A program made the translations under genes and the position numbers. Positions 19,825 through 32,605 of a DNA stretch of 64,000 bases are shown here, in pieces. Location of the stretch: the NCBI GenBank assembly GCA_030268105.1, contig BSDZ01000115.1, positions 124,001-188,000 of the forward strand. Reading direction: 5' to 3'. Below the pieces are notes generated by a model. The model searched no databases. It had not been told where the DNA came from and was given only the letters and a program-made list of their open reading frames with translations. Origin of the DNA: Volvox africanus. Taxonomy: Eukaryota; Chlorophyta; Chlorophyceae; Chlamydomonadales; Volvocaceae. Position 1 is the first letter of the stretch. Each line of letters begins with the position of its first letter.

Positions 19825-22800
19825 TCATTGGGTTTGCCTGGCGCGTAGACGAGCTTCCTCCAACAGGGGCTTCATTTCCGGCGAGAAGTTACACATCGGC
19901 TCCCACGAATTATGCTCGCTAGAATAGCCAGTCCACTTGACCAGATATTCATGCACCTTCCGCTTTCGTCGTTGTCGACCAATGCGACGAACCCGATAAT
20001 CCAGTATGCGTTCCACATCATACACCTTTTGCTTGCCTGTGATCCAGGTCTCGGGACCGGGGTCCATTACTGCAGGGGCATCGGTGTCGTTCGTAACGGG
20101 TGCTGTGCCGCGATAAGGGCGAATTAAAGAAATATGAAATGTGGGATGGATATTCATGTCAGAAGGTAGGGATAGCTCCACGGCTACATTCCCTACCATG
20201 CGAACAACGGGATATGGACCGATCCAACGAGGTAACAATTTACGGGAACCGTCGGCGAGCGAACGCAAGTTCTTAGTGCTCAGTAATACCATTTGTCCCA
20301 CCGAAAATGTTACGTCCCGTTTAGATTTATTATAATTCTCCGTCGTCCGTTGTTGTGCCGCGTCCAGGCATGCCTTCGCGTCTGTCATGCGGGATAGGAA
20401 CGACCTGGCAAAGGTTTTAGCCGCAGGGATATTTATCTCCAATTCTCGCCACACGGGTAGCGCAGGATGAAATCCATAATTCAGAAAGAAAGGGCTTTGA
20501 CCTGTAGAGCGGTTAACAGCGTTGTTAAGCGCGAATTCTGCCGAAGTCAGAAACGTATCCCAAACAGAGGGTGTGCGTCCCGCGAAATTCCTCAACATGT
20601 CGCCCAGTGTGCGATTTATGCGTTCAGTTTGCCCATCGGATTGTGGATGATATGCTGTGCTCAAATGAACGCGCATACCAACGAGTTGACATAGCGCTTC
20701 CCAAAACTTAGACGTGCATTGACCGCCGCGATCTGATATCACATTTTTAGGAACGCCGTGTAATCGGACCATGTTATCGAAAAATAATCGTGCTGTTTGC
20801 TCAGCGGTGCAAGACGAGGTGCAGGGGGCTAAGTGAACCATCTTGGTCAAGCGATCGACCATTACGAACACCGAGTCGTATCCCCCCTCAGTTTTGGGCA
20901 GTACGACTACAAAGTCCATAGAAACACTTTCCCAAGGGACATCTGGTATAGGTAAAGGTTGTAATAAACCCTGGCCCTTACCGGATAGTGTTTTATTGCG
21001 CTGGCATAAACTGCACTTTTGCACAAAGTTTTCCGCATCCTTCACCACGCGCGGCCACCAGAACGAGCGTCGTACCAGCTCTGCCAATCGCGTGCTTCCA
21101 GGATGTCCTGCCAACGGGTCCTCGTGGAACCGCGCAAGAATATCGTAGCGCAAAGCGTCGTCGTTTGGCACGACGATTTGTGTGGTCGAGCCATCCTTTC
21201 GTATCCACAAATCGTTGTGCTTGTGCAAATGTTCCACATTGTTGGGCGAAGTGAACCATGGATCCACTTCATACGCCACCTGGAGTCGCTGCGCAAGGTC
21301 CGCTGCTATCGGCACCTCCTGACTGCGCGAACGAGTAACCAGTGCTGCCAAAATTGCAGCATGTAATGATGGATGTCGACTGAGAGCGTCAGCAATATTA
21401 ATCCTGCCGACGATATACTCCCATGTACAGTCGAAACGAGACAGATACTCCATCCACAGGGCTTGTCGTCAGTTAAGCGTAGGGACACTCTGCAAGAATG
21501 TCAGCGGCTTATGATCGGTCTTCAGCATAAAAGGGCGGCCCTCGAGGTAACAACGCCATTCCTTCAAAGCATGTAGAGCTGCCAACAGCTCCTGCTCTCC
21601 GGTTGTATATCGGGTCTCCGCACCCGAAAACTTCTTACTCGTGAAGGCGATCGGTCGTCCTTCCTGCAACAATACAGTGCCGCTTCCATGCAAGGAAGCA
21701 TCCGATACATCTTCAACACGGAACGGCAACGAGTAATCAGGAAAAGAGAGGGTAACGTCGTCGGTGACGATTCGTTTGAGCTCTTCGAATGCCCGCTGAC
21801 ACGCGGATGTCCAGGCTTCAAGAGAAACGAAACCTCCTTTCTTCGTCAAATTCGTAAGTGGGGCCGCAATAATGGAGTAATTTTTAATAAACTTACGGAA
21901 GTAGTTAGTCAAACCCAAGAACTGGCGTAGTTCGGTGAGGTTCTGAGGTGAGGGCCATTCACGAACCACAGCTACCTTCCGTGGATCCATCCTGATCCCA
22001 GTGGCCGACACGATGTGGCCCAAATACTCCACTTGCGGCTGCGCCCAAAAACACTTGGCACGTCTAGCAAACAATTGCTCCTGCTTCATCACCTCAAGCA
22101 CGAGCTCAAGATGCTTCAGGTGCTCCTCGCGCGTTTTGGAATATATTAAAATATCATCCAAATAGCAAACGACGAACCTGTCGATATATGGTCTGAACAT
22201 GCGATCCATCACTGCTTGAAATGTGGCGGGTGCATTAGTAAGTCCAAACGATAAGACAGTGTACTTGAAGTGACCAAAGGGAGTCCGGAAAGCGGTTTTC
22301 GGAATATCAGAGGCAGCGATGCATATCTGATTATACCCTTGTTGAAGGTCAATCGAGGAAAAATAAGCTGAGCCTTTCAGCTTATCGAGCAGGTCATCGA
22401 CGCGCGGCAAAGGGTAGCGATTTTTAATCGTAGTCGCATTCAAGCCCCTATAATCAATGCACATACGCAACGTCCCATCCTTCTTACCGACAAACAGTAT
22501 CGGTGCAGAATATGGCGATGTGCTGGGCCGAATCATACCCTTTGCGAGCAGATCCCTCACTTGCCGTTTCACTTCATCCAGCTCCAACGGGCTTAACCTG
22601 TACATAGGTCATGAAACGGGTTGTGCTCCGGGCACAAGAGGGATAGTATGGTCAACAGGCCGCATAGGTGGGAGCCCTGGGATGTCATGAAAAACATCAG
22701 CATATTTATGCAGGAGGGCTTCGACCTCAAGATCCTTCACGGTGGACTGCGCGGTGGTAGCATTTGATTGCACCCGTGGCCTCACAAGCAACACACGGGC

Positions 22801-23892
22801 GCCTTTCCGTATCATCCGATCGGTTTCCTTGCGCCCAATTAGCTTGGGTTCTTGTTTTCCGCTGACGATCGCCGTCAAAGCGAAGTTAACCTCAGGCTCC
22901 GCAACAATTCCGCCCTCCTCTGGTGTGACATCTTGGTACGACAGGAAACGTACCTTAGTCGATAGGTTCCCTTTGCACAAACTAAGTGTGGTGGACTCCA
23001 TATCGATGCGCGCGCGGTACTGTCGTAATGTCGCGGCACCCAGAATGTACTGTGCTGTCTCCGAGAGACCTTGTAGCACATACGGTTGGGCCCTAACACG
23101 CAGAGGGCCTATCGATAGGCTCAGGGTGATCCTGCCCACGATGGGATGCTTTCCTCCATTATCGAGGGTAACCTGTGCACAATCAGACGACTGAGGGGTC
23201 AACCCCAAATCATTCACCTCCTTTGCCGAGATGAAGTCGTCACTGGCGCCAGTATCCACAAGCGCCTTCACCAGTCGACCTCCGAGGCCGATCTCGATAA
23301 TAGGGACGCGATTCCCTGTCGGAGTCGACTCCGCAGACAATAAAAGGGATCCTATAGCAGGCTCGAACCTGGTAGGACTCAAAAGAGGAGCCTCATACCA
23401 CACTTCAGCAGCGTAAGGTAGTTTAGGCAACATCGTCGGTTTGCCCGTCACATCCACACCGTTAAACAGAGCGGTGCCCGACTCGAATCGGAGGACACAT
23501 TGCATACCTTCCAACAAAGACGCCACTTTACGTTGGCAAAAAGAGGGAATTAATATGCAAGCTGCAGTATCCGGATTTCGACGGCGGTACTTCTTGTACC
23601 TGGCGAGCTGTTCGCACAGCTCACGGAAAGATGAAGGGATTAGTAGAGAAGTGTGGCCCGATAAATTGAGGGAAGAAAGGGGGCAACGTGGCGCAAATAA
23701 ATTACACAACGGGTCGAAGTGGTTTAGTCCCGTGCGTCCGTCGAGTGAAAAACGTTGCTCGATAGCCCGCTCGATTTGTCCGAAAACAGCAGGTAAAAGG
23801 GCCCTCACTGTAGGGCGTAACGACGGCCAGCGGCCACATTCACCTTCTTCTATCCCGGGAGAAGTCCCTTCCTCCACATCCCGGGCAACTTC
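19825..23892 (-). pseudogene. Pol of Ty3/gypsy chromovirus A1 (protease-RT-RNase H-integrase-chromodomain), two nonsense codons
   Basis: One frame runs from the UAG that ends gag (23893-23895) to 19825, broken by TGA at 22609-22611 and TGA at 21469-21471. Both stops replace Arg codons (probably CGA to TGA). Segments: protease with [13 protein letters not shown] with YLDDILIYSK, RNase H with VSDAS-like DVSDASLHG and KTDHKPL, integrase with [10 protein letters not shown] and CSLCQRNK (HHCC), SMDFVVVLPK, ISDRGGQ and QTERINR (D, D, E), [10 protein letters not shown], and a chromodomain with [20 protein letters not shown]. All catalytic motifs survive, so it was inactivated recently. Confidence 0.92.
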
Positions 23893-24213
23893 CTAGGTCG
23901 TCTTCGGTACGAAAGGTGGCAAAAGGGGGCACTCGCGGGTAGGGTGTTCTCCCGCACACCGCAAACAAAGATTAGCAAACTTCCGACGGTCAAACTCCGA
24001 GCGTCGGCACTCCCACTTTTGCATGTACGGATCATCTGTCCGGGGTTTCTTAACACTAGGAGCCGCGTTCTGCATTGCAGCTACAGATGGCGTGCTCCCT
24101 CTTCGTTTGCCTTTAGCATGGCCAGAGCTCGGCCCAGCTCCCGCAGACCCACGATTACTTGGGTTGTGGCGTCCGCGATTGTCATACCGCCTTGTCTGAA
24201 TACACGTAACGTC
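23893..24213 (-). pseudogene. Gag C-terminus of A1 with zinc knuckle (5'-truncated)
   Basis: The frame 24075-23893 ends in a TAG that is in frame with pol. The nucleocapsid segment reads ANLCLRCAGEHPTRECPLLP, a knuckle of spacing C-X2-C-X3-H-X4-C, followed by FVPKTT and the stop. Upstream, basic GHAKGKRRG-type sequence is partly out of frame. The element breaks off near 24213, where plus-strand family-A leader sequence begins. Most of gag, the PBS and the 5' LTR are therefore missing. Confidence 0.8.
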
Positions 24214-25369
24214 CTTTGTGGTTTACTGCAATTGTGGCGTGAGCCTTTGCTCTGAGTTGCAGGTGAAACTAGTGGTCCGGCACCGCTTGCGATAGCTCCT
24301 GGTTACAACTTGCGTTCTAATCAGCTGGAGGCTTTGATCGCGCGGACTACAGGGACCAACTGAATACATATCTGCCATATCTACTCGAAGTCTGCAAGAG
24401 TATTGTCGGTGTGCTGACCAAACTGCTTGTATTCTTGTGCTAGATTCGTGTGAATCGCTTGCACACTTGCTTTAGAATTATGTGCATCGTTTATTGTCAC
24501 GCAATTTGAATATATTGGTCAGTGTTCCATGATGGCGGCACGTGACGACCCGTCGTTTGTAGGCTTGGCATGTCAACCTGAGCTGGGTACCGTTCCTAGA
24601 ATGTTTGATAGGGATCCTGAGACTATTGACACAATTACTGCTCAAGATTCTCTTGTGTTTCAGGCCCCTATCCATCTTACTACGCCACACTTGGCAGCCC
24701 TGACGGTTACAGATGGAATTGCAGATCAACGGGGTTTGCTATCGCCTCAAATGCAAGACCGCGCCAACGGTAATGAGGTGAAGAGGTTTACTATCACAGC
24801 ACCGAAATTATTTATCTTGCATGATATGAATGTTGGACGTGACATTGTAAATGCAACTCGTTTCTATCTACGTGATATTTGGAAGTACCTGCAGTTGGTC
24901 CGTGGCGGTGAACACGATGAGGTGAGGTGTCTCTTTGTTGGGAATACCCTCGAGGGTATAGCAAAGACATGGTATGATCAAGGGATCACTGCATGGGAAA
25001 ACTTCACGTTTGATGAGTTGAATGTCACCCTACTTGCACGCTTTACCCCAGACGCTCAGTCACGTGATATTGAGGCACACTGTTTTTCATGTTTCCGAAT
25101 GAAACTGTAACTGCCTACTAATCACATTTTGAGGCTCTTGTGATGCCAATTGTCCTAAGAGCTGAGATGCGTATTCCAGCTAGACAGAATGCTTTGAGAT
25201 TTGTGCCTCATGTGACTGCCATGCAAGCGCAGGACTCATGACTGACAAAAGGGGAGTGTACACAATCCAAGCTTGTGCGTCGGAAGGAGATCACTCTCTG
25301 TTGGAGATGTGCGGTGGGTTATCTCATGATGGATTGCCATTGTTGCCGCCTTTGGCCCCACGGTCAAAG
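24214..25369 (+). pseudogene. Plus-strand family-A leader and gag fragment
   Basis: It matches 50372-51540 closely. The gag frame starts MMAARDDPSFVGLACQPELG at 24529. It contains the conserved gag core (IVNATRFYLRDIWKYLQLV, RCLFVGNTLEGIAKTWYDQ, NFTFDELNVTLLARFTP) and ends early at 25110. Degenerate gag sequence continues to 25369, including a decayed zinc-knuckle region (TLCWRCAVGYLM-like in the other copy). It is cut by the family-B LTR at 25370. It probably belongs with the LTR/PBS at 18089-18950, separated from it by the insertion of A1. Confidence 0.75.
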
Positions 25370-26192
25370 TGTTGTACCTCTCGTTCGCGTTTGCTCATAA
25401 GTATCTGCACGTCTGGAGACTTTCGACACCGATGCGCGAGCACTTGCAAGTACAGCAAGGCAAGCGAGAGCAAACAGAGACAGCGGAAGACTTCAAGACG
25501 AAGAGAGATATAACTTACAGTCTTACGGATCGGAACGATGCAATGGACGAAATCGCCGTCAGCGCCGGAAGCAAGCAATCATCATGCGGCGGTGATTAGC
25601 GAAGTTCAGGCTTAGCTCGGGCTAAGTAGAATAGCATATAGCAATAGTAATATAGAACACACGAGTGTTCTCCGATATCGAATGTCTCTTCTGGCTTAGC
25701 CGTCCTCGCATCTGTTATACTCGCAGCATCGCAATGCCGTACGATTCACATCAGGAGGCCGATCCTAGATGTGACAACCCTACTGCGTATAGGCGATGTC
25801 TACGCATAACAACGTATATGCCTTTCCGGCATTCGCATGATGCAAGGGTCCGGATAACGATATCCGGTTGCAGGGCATGTGTCGCGACGAGTGCGGCGCT
25901 CTCAACGTGTGCTGTAATGAAGTAATATTATATCAGATAATATTACTTATCGTTTGTAGCACGAGCATAATGCGCACTTCAATGCTTCGGGCTTTCATGC
26001 ATGCTAGGCGGATTTGCCATGATGTGATGTCGCGATGGATAATGACAACATGCCAAATGCATATATAAATGTACACGAATACATTTATATCATGCAGATT
26101 CATTCATATGCAATGTGTTCATCACAATAGCACTTCGCCTTGTAGGGTCGCATCGACCTACGCATCGGCGGGAAACTAACCGTAGCACAACA
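25370..26192 (-). mobile_element. 3' LTR of family-B chromovirus B1
   Basis: 823 bp. The left end TGTTGTACCTC and right end GTAGCACAACA are the family-B termini in minus orientation. It lies directly downstream of the B1 polypurine tract (minus strand, from about 26209 down to 26193). It interrupts plus-strand family-A gag; the flank at the left end is CAAAG. Confidence 0.93.
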
Positions 26193-26251
26193 ATTATCCC
26201 CCCTCCCGTATGCAGCGTCCTTGCTGCTTTATACAGCATCGACTGCAAGGG

Positions 26252-29200
26252 TCATTGGGCTTGCGTGGCACGTTTGCGGGCTTCTTCGAGCAGGGGCTTC
26301 ATGTCCTGCGAGAAGTTGCGTGCCGGTTCCCATGAGTTGTGCTCGCTGGTATACCCTGTCCACTTGACCAAGTACTCGTGTACTGTCCGCTTACGTTGGT
26401 GTCGGCCCACACGACGTGCACGATAATCTAACACCCACTCCACATCGTAAAACTTCTGTTTACCAGCGATCCAGGTCTCGGGTACTGGTTCTATCGCTGC
26501 GGGGGCGTTAGCAGGCTCAGGGACGGGTTCCGTACCACGATACGGACGAACAAGCGATACGTGAAACGTGGGGTGAATGGTCATATCAGCGGGCAATGCA
26601 AGCTCCACAGCCACATTCCCAACCATGCGCACGACAGGATACGGACCAATCCAGCGGGGTAAGAGTTTTCGGGATCCGTCGGCCAAGGAACGCAAGTTCT
26701 TGGTGCTTAGCAACACGAGTTGCCCTTCCAAAAACGTCACATCCTGCTTAGATTTGTTATAGTATTCCGTCGTTCGTTGCTGCGCCGCGTCCAAACACGA
26801 CTTCGCGTCTGTGATTCGGGACATAAAAGACTTGGCAAAAAGTTTAGCAGCAGGCACGTTCACTTCCAACTCACGCCACACGGGTAGCGCGGGATGAAAT
26901 CCGTAGTTAAGAAAGAACGGACTTTTGTCTGTTGAGCGGTTCACAGCGTTGTTAAGCGCGAATTCTGCCGCAGTCAAATATGTATCCCAAACAAGTGGTG
27001 TGCGACCAGCATAATTGCGCAACATATCACCCAACGTGCGATTTGTGCGTTCGGTTTGACCATCAGTCTGCGGGTGGTACGCTGTGCTCAGGTTGACACG
27101 CATGCCAACTAGTTTGCAGAGCGCTTCCCAAAACTTAGACGTGAACTGTCCACCGCGGTCCGAGATCACATTTTTGGGAACCCCGTGTAACCGAACCACA
27201 TTGTCGAAAAACAAACGTGCGGTTTGCTCAGCCGTGCAGGATGATGTGCATGGTGCTAGGTGAACCATCTTAGTCAGACGATCGACCATTACGAACACCG
27301 CATCGTATCCCCCCTCAGTTTTGGGCAGCGCGACTACGAAGTCCATGGAAACACTTTCCCAAGGCGCATCCGGGACAGGCAACGGTTGCAACAACCCATG
27401 GCCCTTACCGGACAAAGCCTTATTGCGCTGGCACAGACTGCATGTCTGGACGAAGTTCGCTGCATCCTTAGCCAAACGAGGCCACCAAAAGGAACGTTGC
27501 ACCAAGTCGATCAATCGCTTGCTACCAGGGTGTCCTGCTAACGGGTCCTCGTGGAACCGCGCAAGGATGTCGTAGCGTAGCGCGTCGTCGTTCGGAACGA
27601 CGATTTGCGTAGCTGCACCCTCCGTCCGTAGCCAAAGGCCATTCTGCTTGCGAAGGTTTTCTACATTAGCCGGGTCCGCGAACCAGGCGTCTGCGTTGTA
27701 GGCAACCTTCAACCGCTCCGCGAGGTCCGTCGCGATCGGTACCTCCTCGCTACGTGGCCGCACGACGGGCGCTGCCAAAATTGCAGTGTGTAGCGACGGA
27801 TGTCGACTGAGAGCATCGGCAATATTCAATTTACCAGAAATATACTCCCAGGTGCAGTCGAACCTAGCTAGGTATTCCATCCACCTAGCCTGACGGCGGT
27901 TCAACGTCGGAACGCTTTGCAAAAACGTTAGGGGCTTATGGTCAGTCTTTAAAGTAAACGGCCGTCCCTCGAGGTAACAGCGCCATTCCTTTAAAGCATG
28001 CAGCACGGCCAGAAGCTCCTGTTCCCCGGTGGTGTAGCGAATCTCCGCACCAGAAAACTTCTTACTCGTGAAGGCGATTGGTTGCCCTTCCTGTAACAAT
28101 ACAGCGCCGCTTCCAAATATTGAGGCATCAGACACTACCTCAACACGAAATGGCAACGAGTAATCAGGGAATGCAAGGGTGACATCTTCGGCAACGATTC
28201 GTTTGAGCTCTTCGAATGCCCGCTGGCATTGCGGCGTCCACGACTCGAGCGAAACGAAAACGCCTTTGCGAGTTAAGTTAGTAAGTGGGGCCACAATGAT
28301 GGAATATTTTTCAATGAACTTTCGGAAATAATTGGTCAAGCCAAGGAACTTACGCAGCTCCGTGAGGTTCTGAGGCGCGGGCCAATCGCGAACCACGGCG
28401 ACCTTCCGCGGGTCCATCTTCACACCGGTGGCCGACACAATGTGGCCCAAATATTCCACCTGAGGCTGCGCCCAAAAGCATTTGGCGCGTTTAGCAAACA
28501 ATTGCTCCCGCCTCATAACGTCGAGCACGAGCCGAAGATGCTCCAAGTGCTCCTCGCGCGTCTTAGAATATACCAAGATGTCATCCAGGTAGCAAACAAC
28601 GAACCTGTCGATAAACGGCCTAAACATTCGGTCCATAACCGCCTGAAACGTCGCAGGGGCATTAGTCAAACCAAACGATAGGACCGTATACTCAAAGTGA
28701 CCGAAGGGCGTCCGAAAAGCGGTTTTCGGGATATCAGAGGCAGCGATGCGAATCTGATTGTAGCCCTGTTGTAAGTCAATTGAGGAAAAATAAGCCGAGC
28801 CCTTCAGCTTATCCAACAGGTCGTCAACGCGTGGCAAAGGGTAGCGATTTTTCACCGTATTCGCATTTAACCCCCGGTAATCAATGCACATGCGCAAGGT
28901 CCCATCCTTCTTACCGACAAACAAAATCGGTGCAGAATACGGGGATGTGCTGGGGCGTATCATACCCTTCGCGAGCAAATCCATCACCTGGCGCTTCACC
29001 TCGTCCAGCTCCAATGGACTCAACCTGTACATTGGCCGGGCCGTAGGCTGCACTCCAGGCACGAGAGGGATTGTGTGATCAACAGGACACATAGGTGGTA
29101 GGCCAGGGATATCTTTAAAGACGTCCTCATACTGCGACAGTAGGGCCTCAACCTCAGGATCCGCAGAAATCTGTGCGGTGGTGACACAACAGCTCACCCG

Positions 29201-29878
29201 CGGCCTTAAAAGCAGTCCGTGGGCACCCTTCCGTAACAAACGGACGGCCTCCTTACGCCCGACTAGCTCTGGTTCGATTCGCGTGGCCATTGCGGTCACA
29301 GCGAAATTAACCATAGGCACCGCCTCAGTTTCGCCCTCCTTTGGTGTGACATGTTCGAACGACAGGAAAGGTACCTTAATCGACAGAGTACCCTTGCACA
29401 TATGCAGGGTTGCGGTCTCCATGTCGATGCGCGTGCGGTACTGTCGTAATGTCGACGACCCCATTATGTACGGTGCAGTCTCTGCTAAGCCCTGCAGCAC
29501 GTACGGCCGGGTCACAACACGCAAAGGGCCTATCGATAGGCTAAGGGTAATCCTGCCCACGATGGGATGCTTACCCCCGTCAGCAAGGGTAACCTGTGGA
29601 CAATCAGACGACTCTGGGGACAACCCCAGCGCATTCACCTCTGCGACAGAGATGAAGTCGTCGCTGGCACCGGTGTCAACAAGTGCCTTCAGAGTACGGC
29701 CATTCAAACCGATCTGAACCACAGGGACACGGTTATCTATGAGCGACTGCCCAGCAGACAACGTCAGTGCACTTAGGGCGGGTCCGTAACCTACGGCACC
29801 CCCGTCAGGAGCTTCGTACCAAACGTCAACTTCAGAAATCCCAGGTGGTGCCCCCTCCGCAGGAACCCGGGCAAGCCC
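26252..29878 (-). CDS. Pol of family-B chromovirus B1 (protease-RT-RNase H-integrase-chromodomain), intact catalytic core
   Basis: Open from the gag-terminal UAG (29879-29881) to 26252. Numbered from the Met at 29761 (1169 residues): protease DTGA at 29-32, RT with SIDLQ Asp 329 and YLDD 391-394, RNase H Asp 545 and TDHK 607, integrase HHCC H737/H744/C774/C777 and catalytic D807, D868 and E904, GPY/F near 1039, and chromodomain about 1104-1155 ([13 protein letters not shown]). It would be made as part of Gag-Pol. Compared with B2 and B3, 435 bp (145 codons) N-terminal to the protease are missing without loss of frame, which may remove a needed spacer or part of the protease flank. It is the longest intact pol in the window. 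Confidence 0.93.
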   Translation of the reverse strand, partial: GLARVPAEGAPPGISEVDVWYEAPDGGAVGYGPALSALTLSAGQSLIDNRVPVVQIGLNGRTLKALVDTGASDDFISVAEVNALGLSPESSDCPQVTLADGGKHPIVGRITLSLSIGPLRVVTRPYVLQGLAETAPYIMGSSTLRQYRTRIDMETATLHMCKGTLSIKVPFLSFEHVTPKEGETEAVPMVNFAVTAMATRIEPELVGRKEAVRLLRKGAHGLLLRPRVSCCVTTAQISADPEVEALLSQYEDVFKDIPGLPPMCPVDHTIPLVPGVQPTARPMYRLSPLELDEVKRQVMDLLAKGMIRPSTSPYSAPILFVGKKDGTLRMCIDYRGLNANTVKNRYPLPRVDDLLDKLKGSAYFSSIDLQQGYNQIRIAASDIPKTAFRTPFGHFEYTVLSFGLTNAPATFQAVMDRMFRPFIDRFVVCYLDDILVYSKTREEHLEHLRLVLDVMRREQLFAKRAKCFWAQPQVEYLGHIVSATGVKMDPRKVAVVRDWPAPQNLTELRKFLGLTNYFRKFIEKYSIIVAPLTNLTRKGVFVSLESWTPQCQRAFEELKRIVAEDVTLAFPDYSLPFRVEVVSDASIFGSGAVLLQEGQPIAFTSKKFSGAEIRYTTGEQELLAVLHALKEWRCYLEGRPFTLKTDHKPLTFLQSVPTLNRRQARWMEYLARFDCTWEYISGKLNIADALSRHPSLHTAILAAPVVRPRSEEVPIATDLAERLKVAYNADAWFADPANVENLRKQNGLWLRTEGAATQIVVPNDDALRYDILARFHEDPLAGHPGSKRLIDLVQRSFWWPRLAKDAANFVQTCSLCQRNKALSGKGHGLLQPLPVPDAPWESVSMDFVVALPKTEGGYDAVFVMVDRLTKMVHLAPCTSSCTAEQTARLFFDNVVRLHGVPKNVISDRGGQFTSKFWEALCKLVGMRVNLSTAYHPQTDGQTERTNRTLGDMLRNYAGRTPLVWDTYLTAAEFALNNAVNRSTDKSPFFLNYGFHPALPVWRELEVNVPAAKLFAKSFMSRITDAKSCLDAAQQRTTEYYNKSKQDVTFLEGQLVLLSTKNLRSLADGSRKLLPRWIGPYPVVRMVGNVAVELALPADMTIHPTFHVSLVRPYRGTEPVPEPANAPAAIEPVPETWIAGKQKFYDVEWVLDYRARRVGRHQRKRTVHEYLVKWTGYTSEHNSWEPARNFSQDMKPLLEEARKRATQAQ

Positions 29879-31107
29879 CTATTTCGGCTGAGGTACAAAC
29901 GGCGGCATTAGAGGGCAATCCTTCGTGGAATGGTTCTCCGCACACCGTAGACAAACGTTGGCCAATTTTCGACGCTAGAATTCGGAACGATTGCAATTCC
30001 ATTTTGGCATATACGTGTCGTCCGTGCGAGTCCGCTTCGCATTGGGGTCGGAACGCTGTGCGGCTGCCGTCGACGGCGCACCACCACGCTTCCTGTTTTT
30101 AGCCGGGTCCGAGCTCGGACCTGCTCCTCCTGACCCACGGACACCCGAGCTAGCGCCCCCGCGCGCCTGGCGTTGCCGGTTGCTGCGTCGCGTCGCGGCA
30201 GTAGGCGTGGGGCGGGTCGCTCCGAGTTCCTGGTCGAGAGCTACAGCTTCCCCAAGCGGATCCTGCACTTGCACGGCATTTGCACGAGGGACAGACTTGA
30301 CTTCTTCCTCACCGGCAAGGAGTCGTATCTCCGTGCCCTTAGCAAAAGCGACCAAAGCATCATACGACTTGATCTGCGCTCCAACCAAGTCAGTAGCACA
30401 CCATTTAGCCAAAAGTTTCGTCAGGCCTCGCCTAAACCAAAAGACACGCTCGGATTCAGTGAGGTCAGCAATGGGAGTCACAAGTGCTTCGAAGCGTGAC
30501 TGGTACGCAGGTACATTTTCATCCCGACGCATGTGGTAGCTACCGGCTGCCAAAACCTTACGAGCTTCCACATCGCGTGCTTGAACCTCAGTAGCGAATC
30601 GTGCGAGCAAAGCGGCGACCAACTCGTCAAAAGTATAGTTGCCCCGGGCGTTGGTCCAATTGCGATACCAGTCCTTCGCTGAGCCCTCGAGGGTGTTACC
30701 AACGAAGAGGCACCTGATACCGTCATTATTGCCACCATGAACAGCCTGGAGATACTTTTTAGCGTCACGCACGTACGCACGAGTTGCATCGGCTATGCTA
30801 TGCCCTGGTGTCTTGTCGGTCAGCGAAATATTGAGCCTAGGGACGGGAATCGACAATCTCATCACCTCAGGGATGTCATCATGCCCTCGAGCTTGAGGTA
30901 ATGGCAGAACCCTTGGTCCAGCAGTGTTGTCCATATTCGTGTTTACTGCTGAATGCGGCACAATTAAGTGAGCAGGGGTCTGAAGGAAAAGGGGCTCTTG
31001 AGTGGCTCGCGCGCCAACAGTCTCAAGACCTCTATCCGGTGCTCTAGCAGCCACAACAAAATCGGGTTGGCTAGCTAGGCTAGTGTGCGGCGTATCGTCG
31101 TGTTCCG
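29879..31107 (-). pseudogene. Gag of B1, start codon lost and one nonsense codon
   Basis: Nearly identical to the 411-residue gag of B3. The first three codons are replaced by the LTR that begins at 31108, so the initiation codon is gone. A GAG to TAG change (29975-29977) truncates it before the zinc knuckle (after NRSEF). Core segments IADATRAYVRDAKKYLQAV, CLFVGNTLEGSAKDWYRN and YTFDELVAALLARFATEV are intact. After the nonsense site the knuckle region and the gag-terminal UAG (29879-29881) remain in frame with pol. Confidence 0.88.
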
Positions 31108-31931
31108 TGTTGTACCTCTCGTTCGCGTTTGCTCATAAGTATCTGCACGTCTGGAGACTTTCGACAACGATGCGCGAGCACTTGCAAGTACAGCAAGGCA
31201 AGCGTGAGCAAACAGAGACAGTGGAAGACTTCAAGACGAAGAGAGATATAACTTACGGTCTTACAGGTCGGAATGATGCAATGGACGAAATCACCGTCAG
31301 CGCCGGAAGCAAGCAATCATCACGCGGCGGTGATTAGCGAAGTTTAGGCTTAGCTCGGGCTAAGTAGAATATCGTATAGCAATAGTAATGTAGAACACAC
31401 AAGTGTTCTCCGGTATCGAATGTCTTGTCTAGCTTAGCCGTCCTCGCATCTGTTATACTCGCAGCATCACAGTGCCGTAAGATTTACATTAGGAGGCCGA
31501 TCCTAGATGTGACAACCCTACTGCGTATGGGCGATGTCTACTCGTAACAACGTATAAGCCTTTCCGGCATTCGCATGATGCAAGGGTCCGGATAACGATA
31601 TCCGGTTGCTGGGCATGTATCGCGACGAGTGCGGCGCTCTCAACGTGTGCTGTAATGAAGTAATATTATATCAGATAATATTACTTATCGTTTCGTAGCA
31701 CGAGCATAATGCGCACTTCAATGATTCAGTCATTCATGCATGCTAGGCGGATTTGCCATGATGCGATGTCGCGATGGATAATGACAACATGCCAAATGCA
31801 TATATAAATGTATGCGAATACATTTATATCATGCAGATTCATTCATATGTAATGCGTTCATCACAAAAGCACTTCGCCTCATAGGATCGCGTCGACCTAC
31901 GCGTCGACGGGAAATGAACCGTAGCACAACA
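31108..31931 (-). mobile_element. Family-B LTR with chimeric junctions on both sides
   Basis: 824 bp with perfect family-B ends. On the left it abuts codon 4 of the B1 gag, with no PBS or leader. On the right it abuts protease codons of B2, with no polypurine tract. The flanks GTTCCG and TCTGCG do not form a target duplication. It therefore cannot be the normal 5' LTR of B1 or 3' LTR of B2. Recombination between LTRs at two different insertion sites would give this. Confidence 0.85.
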
Positions 31932-32605
31932 TCTGCGACAGAGATGAAGTCGTCGCTGGCACCGGTGTCAACAAGTGCCTTCAGAGTACGGCCATTCAAA
32001 CCGATCTGAACCACAGGGACACGGTTATCTACGAGCGACTGCCCAGCAGACAACGTCAGTGCACTTAAGGCGGGTCCGTAACCAACGGCACCCCCATCAG
32101 GAGCTTCGTACCAAACGTCAACCGAGTAGGATAGGCGTGGCCACGGAGCCAGCGTACCCTCCCAATCCACACCATTAAACAAAACGGTGCCCGGCTCGAA
32201 CCGGTGGACATGCCGCATACCCCTTAACGATGCCTCTGCCTTGCGCCGACAGAAAGCAGGGAGTAATACACATGCGGCAGTGCCTGGATATTGACGCCTA
32301 CATCTCCTGTATATGGCCAACTGTTCCGACATCTCACGCAGAGACGAGGGGATGAACAAAACCACGTGGTTAGACAGATCGATAGACGACAGGGGACGGC
32401 GAGGTGTAAACAAATTACACAACGGGTCGAAGCAGAGAAGTCCCGTGTGTCCGTCAAGCGTGATGCGTCGCGCAATGACTCGCTCGATGTGTCCAAGTAC
32501 ACAAGGCAACAATGCCTTAACGGCTGGCCGTAAGGATGACCACCGACCACGCGTTAGTTCAGAAATCCCAGGTGGTGCCCCCTCCACAGGAACCCGGGCA
32601 AGCCC
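31932..32605 (-). pseudogene. B2 pol N-terminal fragment (pre-protease and protease start)
   Basis: In frame with the B2 gag through the UAG at 32606-32608. It includes the pre-protease segment ([40 protein letters not shown]) that is deleted in B1. It ends just after the protease active site [15 protein letters not shown], where the LTR at 31931 begins. RT, RNase H and integrase are absent. Confidence 0.88.

Noticed and set aside
30000..30540. Plus-strand frames opposite gag (30000-30540, 32652-33266, 40865-41362, 58491-59066)
   Set aside because: Antisense shadows of the gag gene; composition follows the complementary strand.
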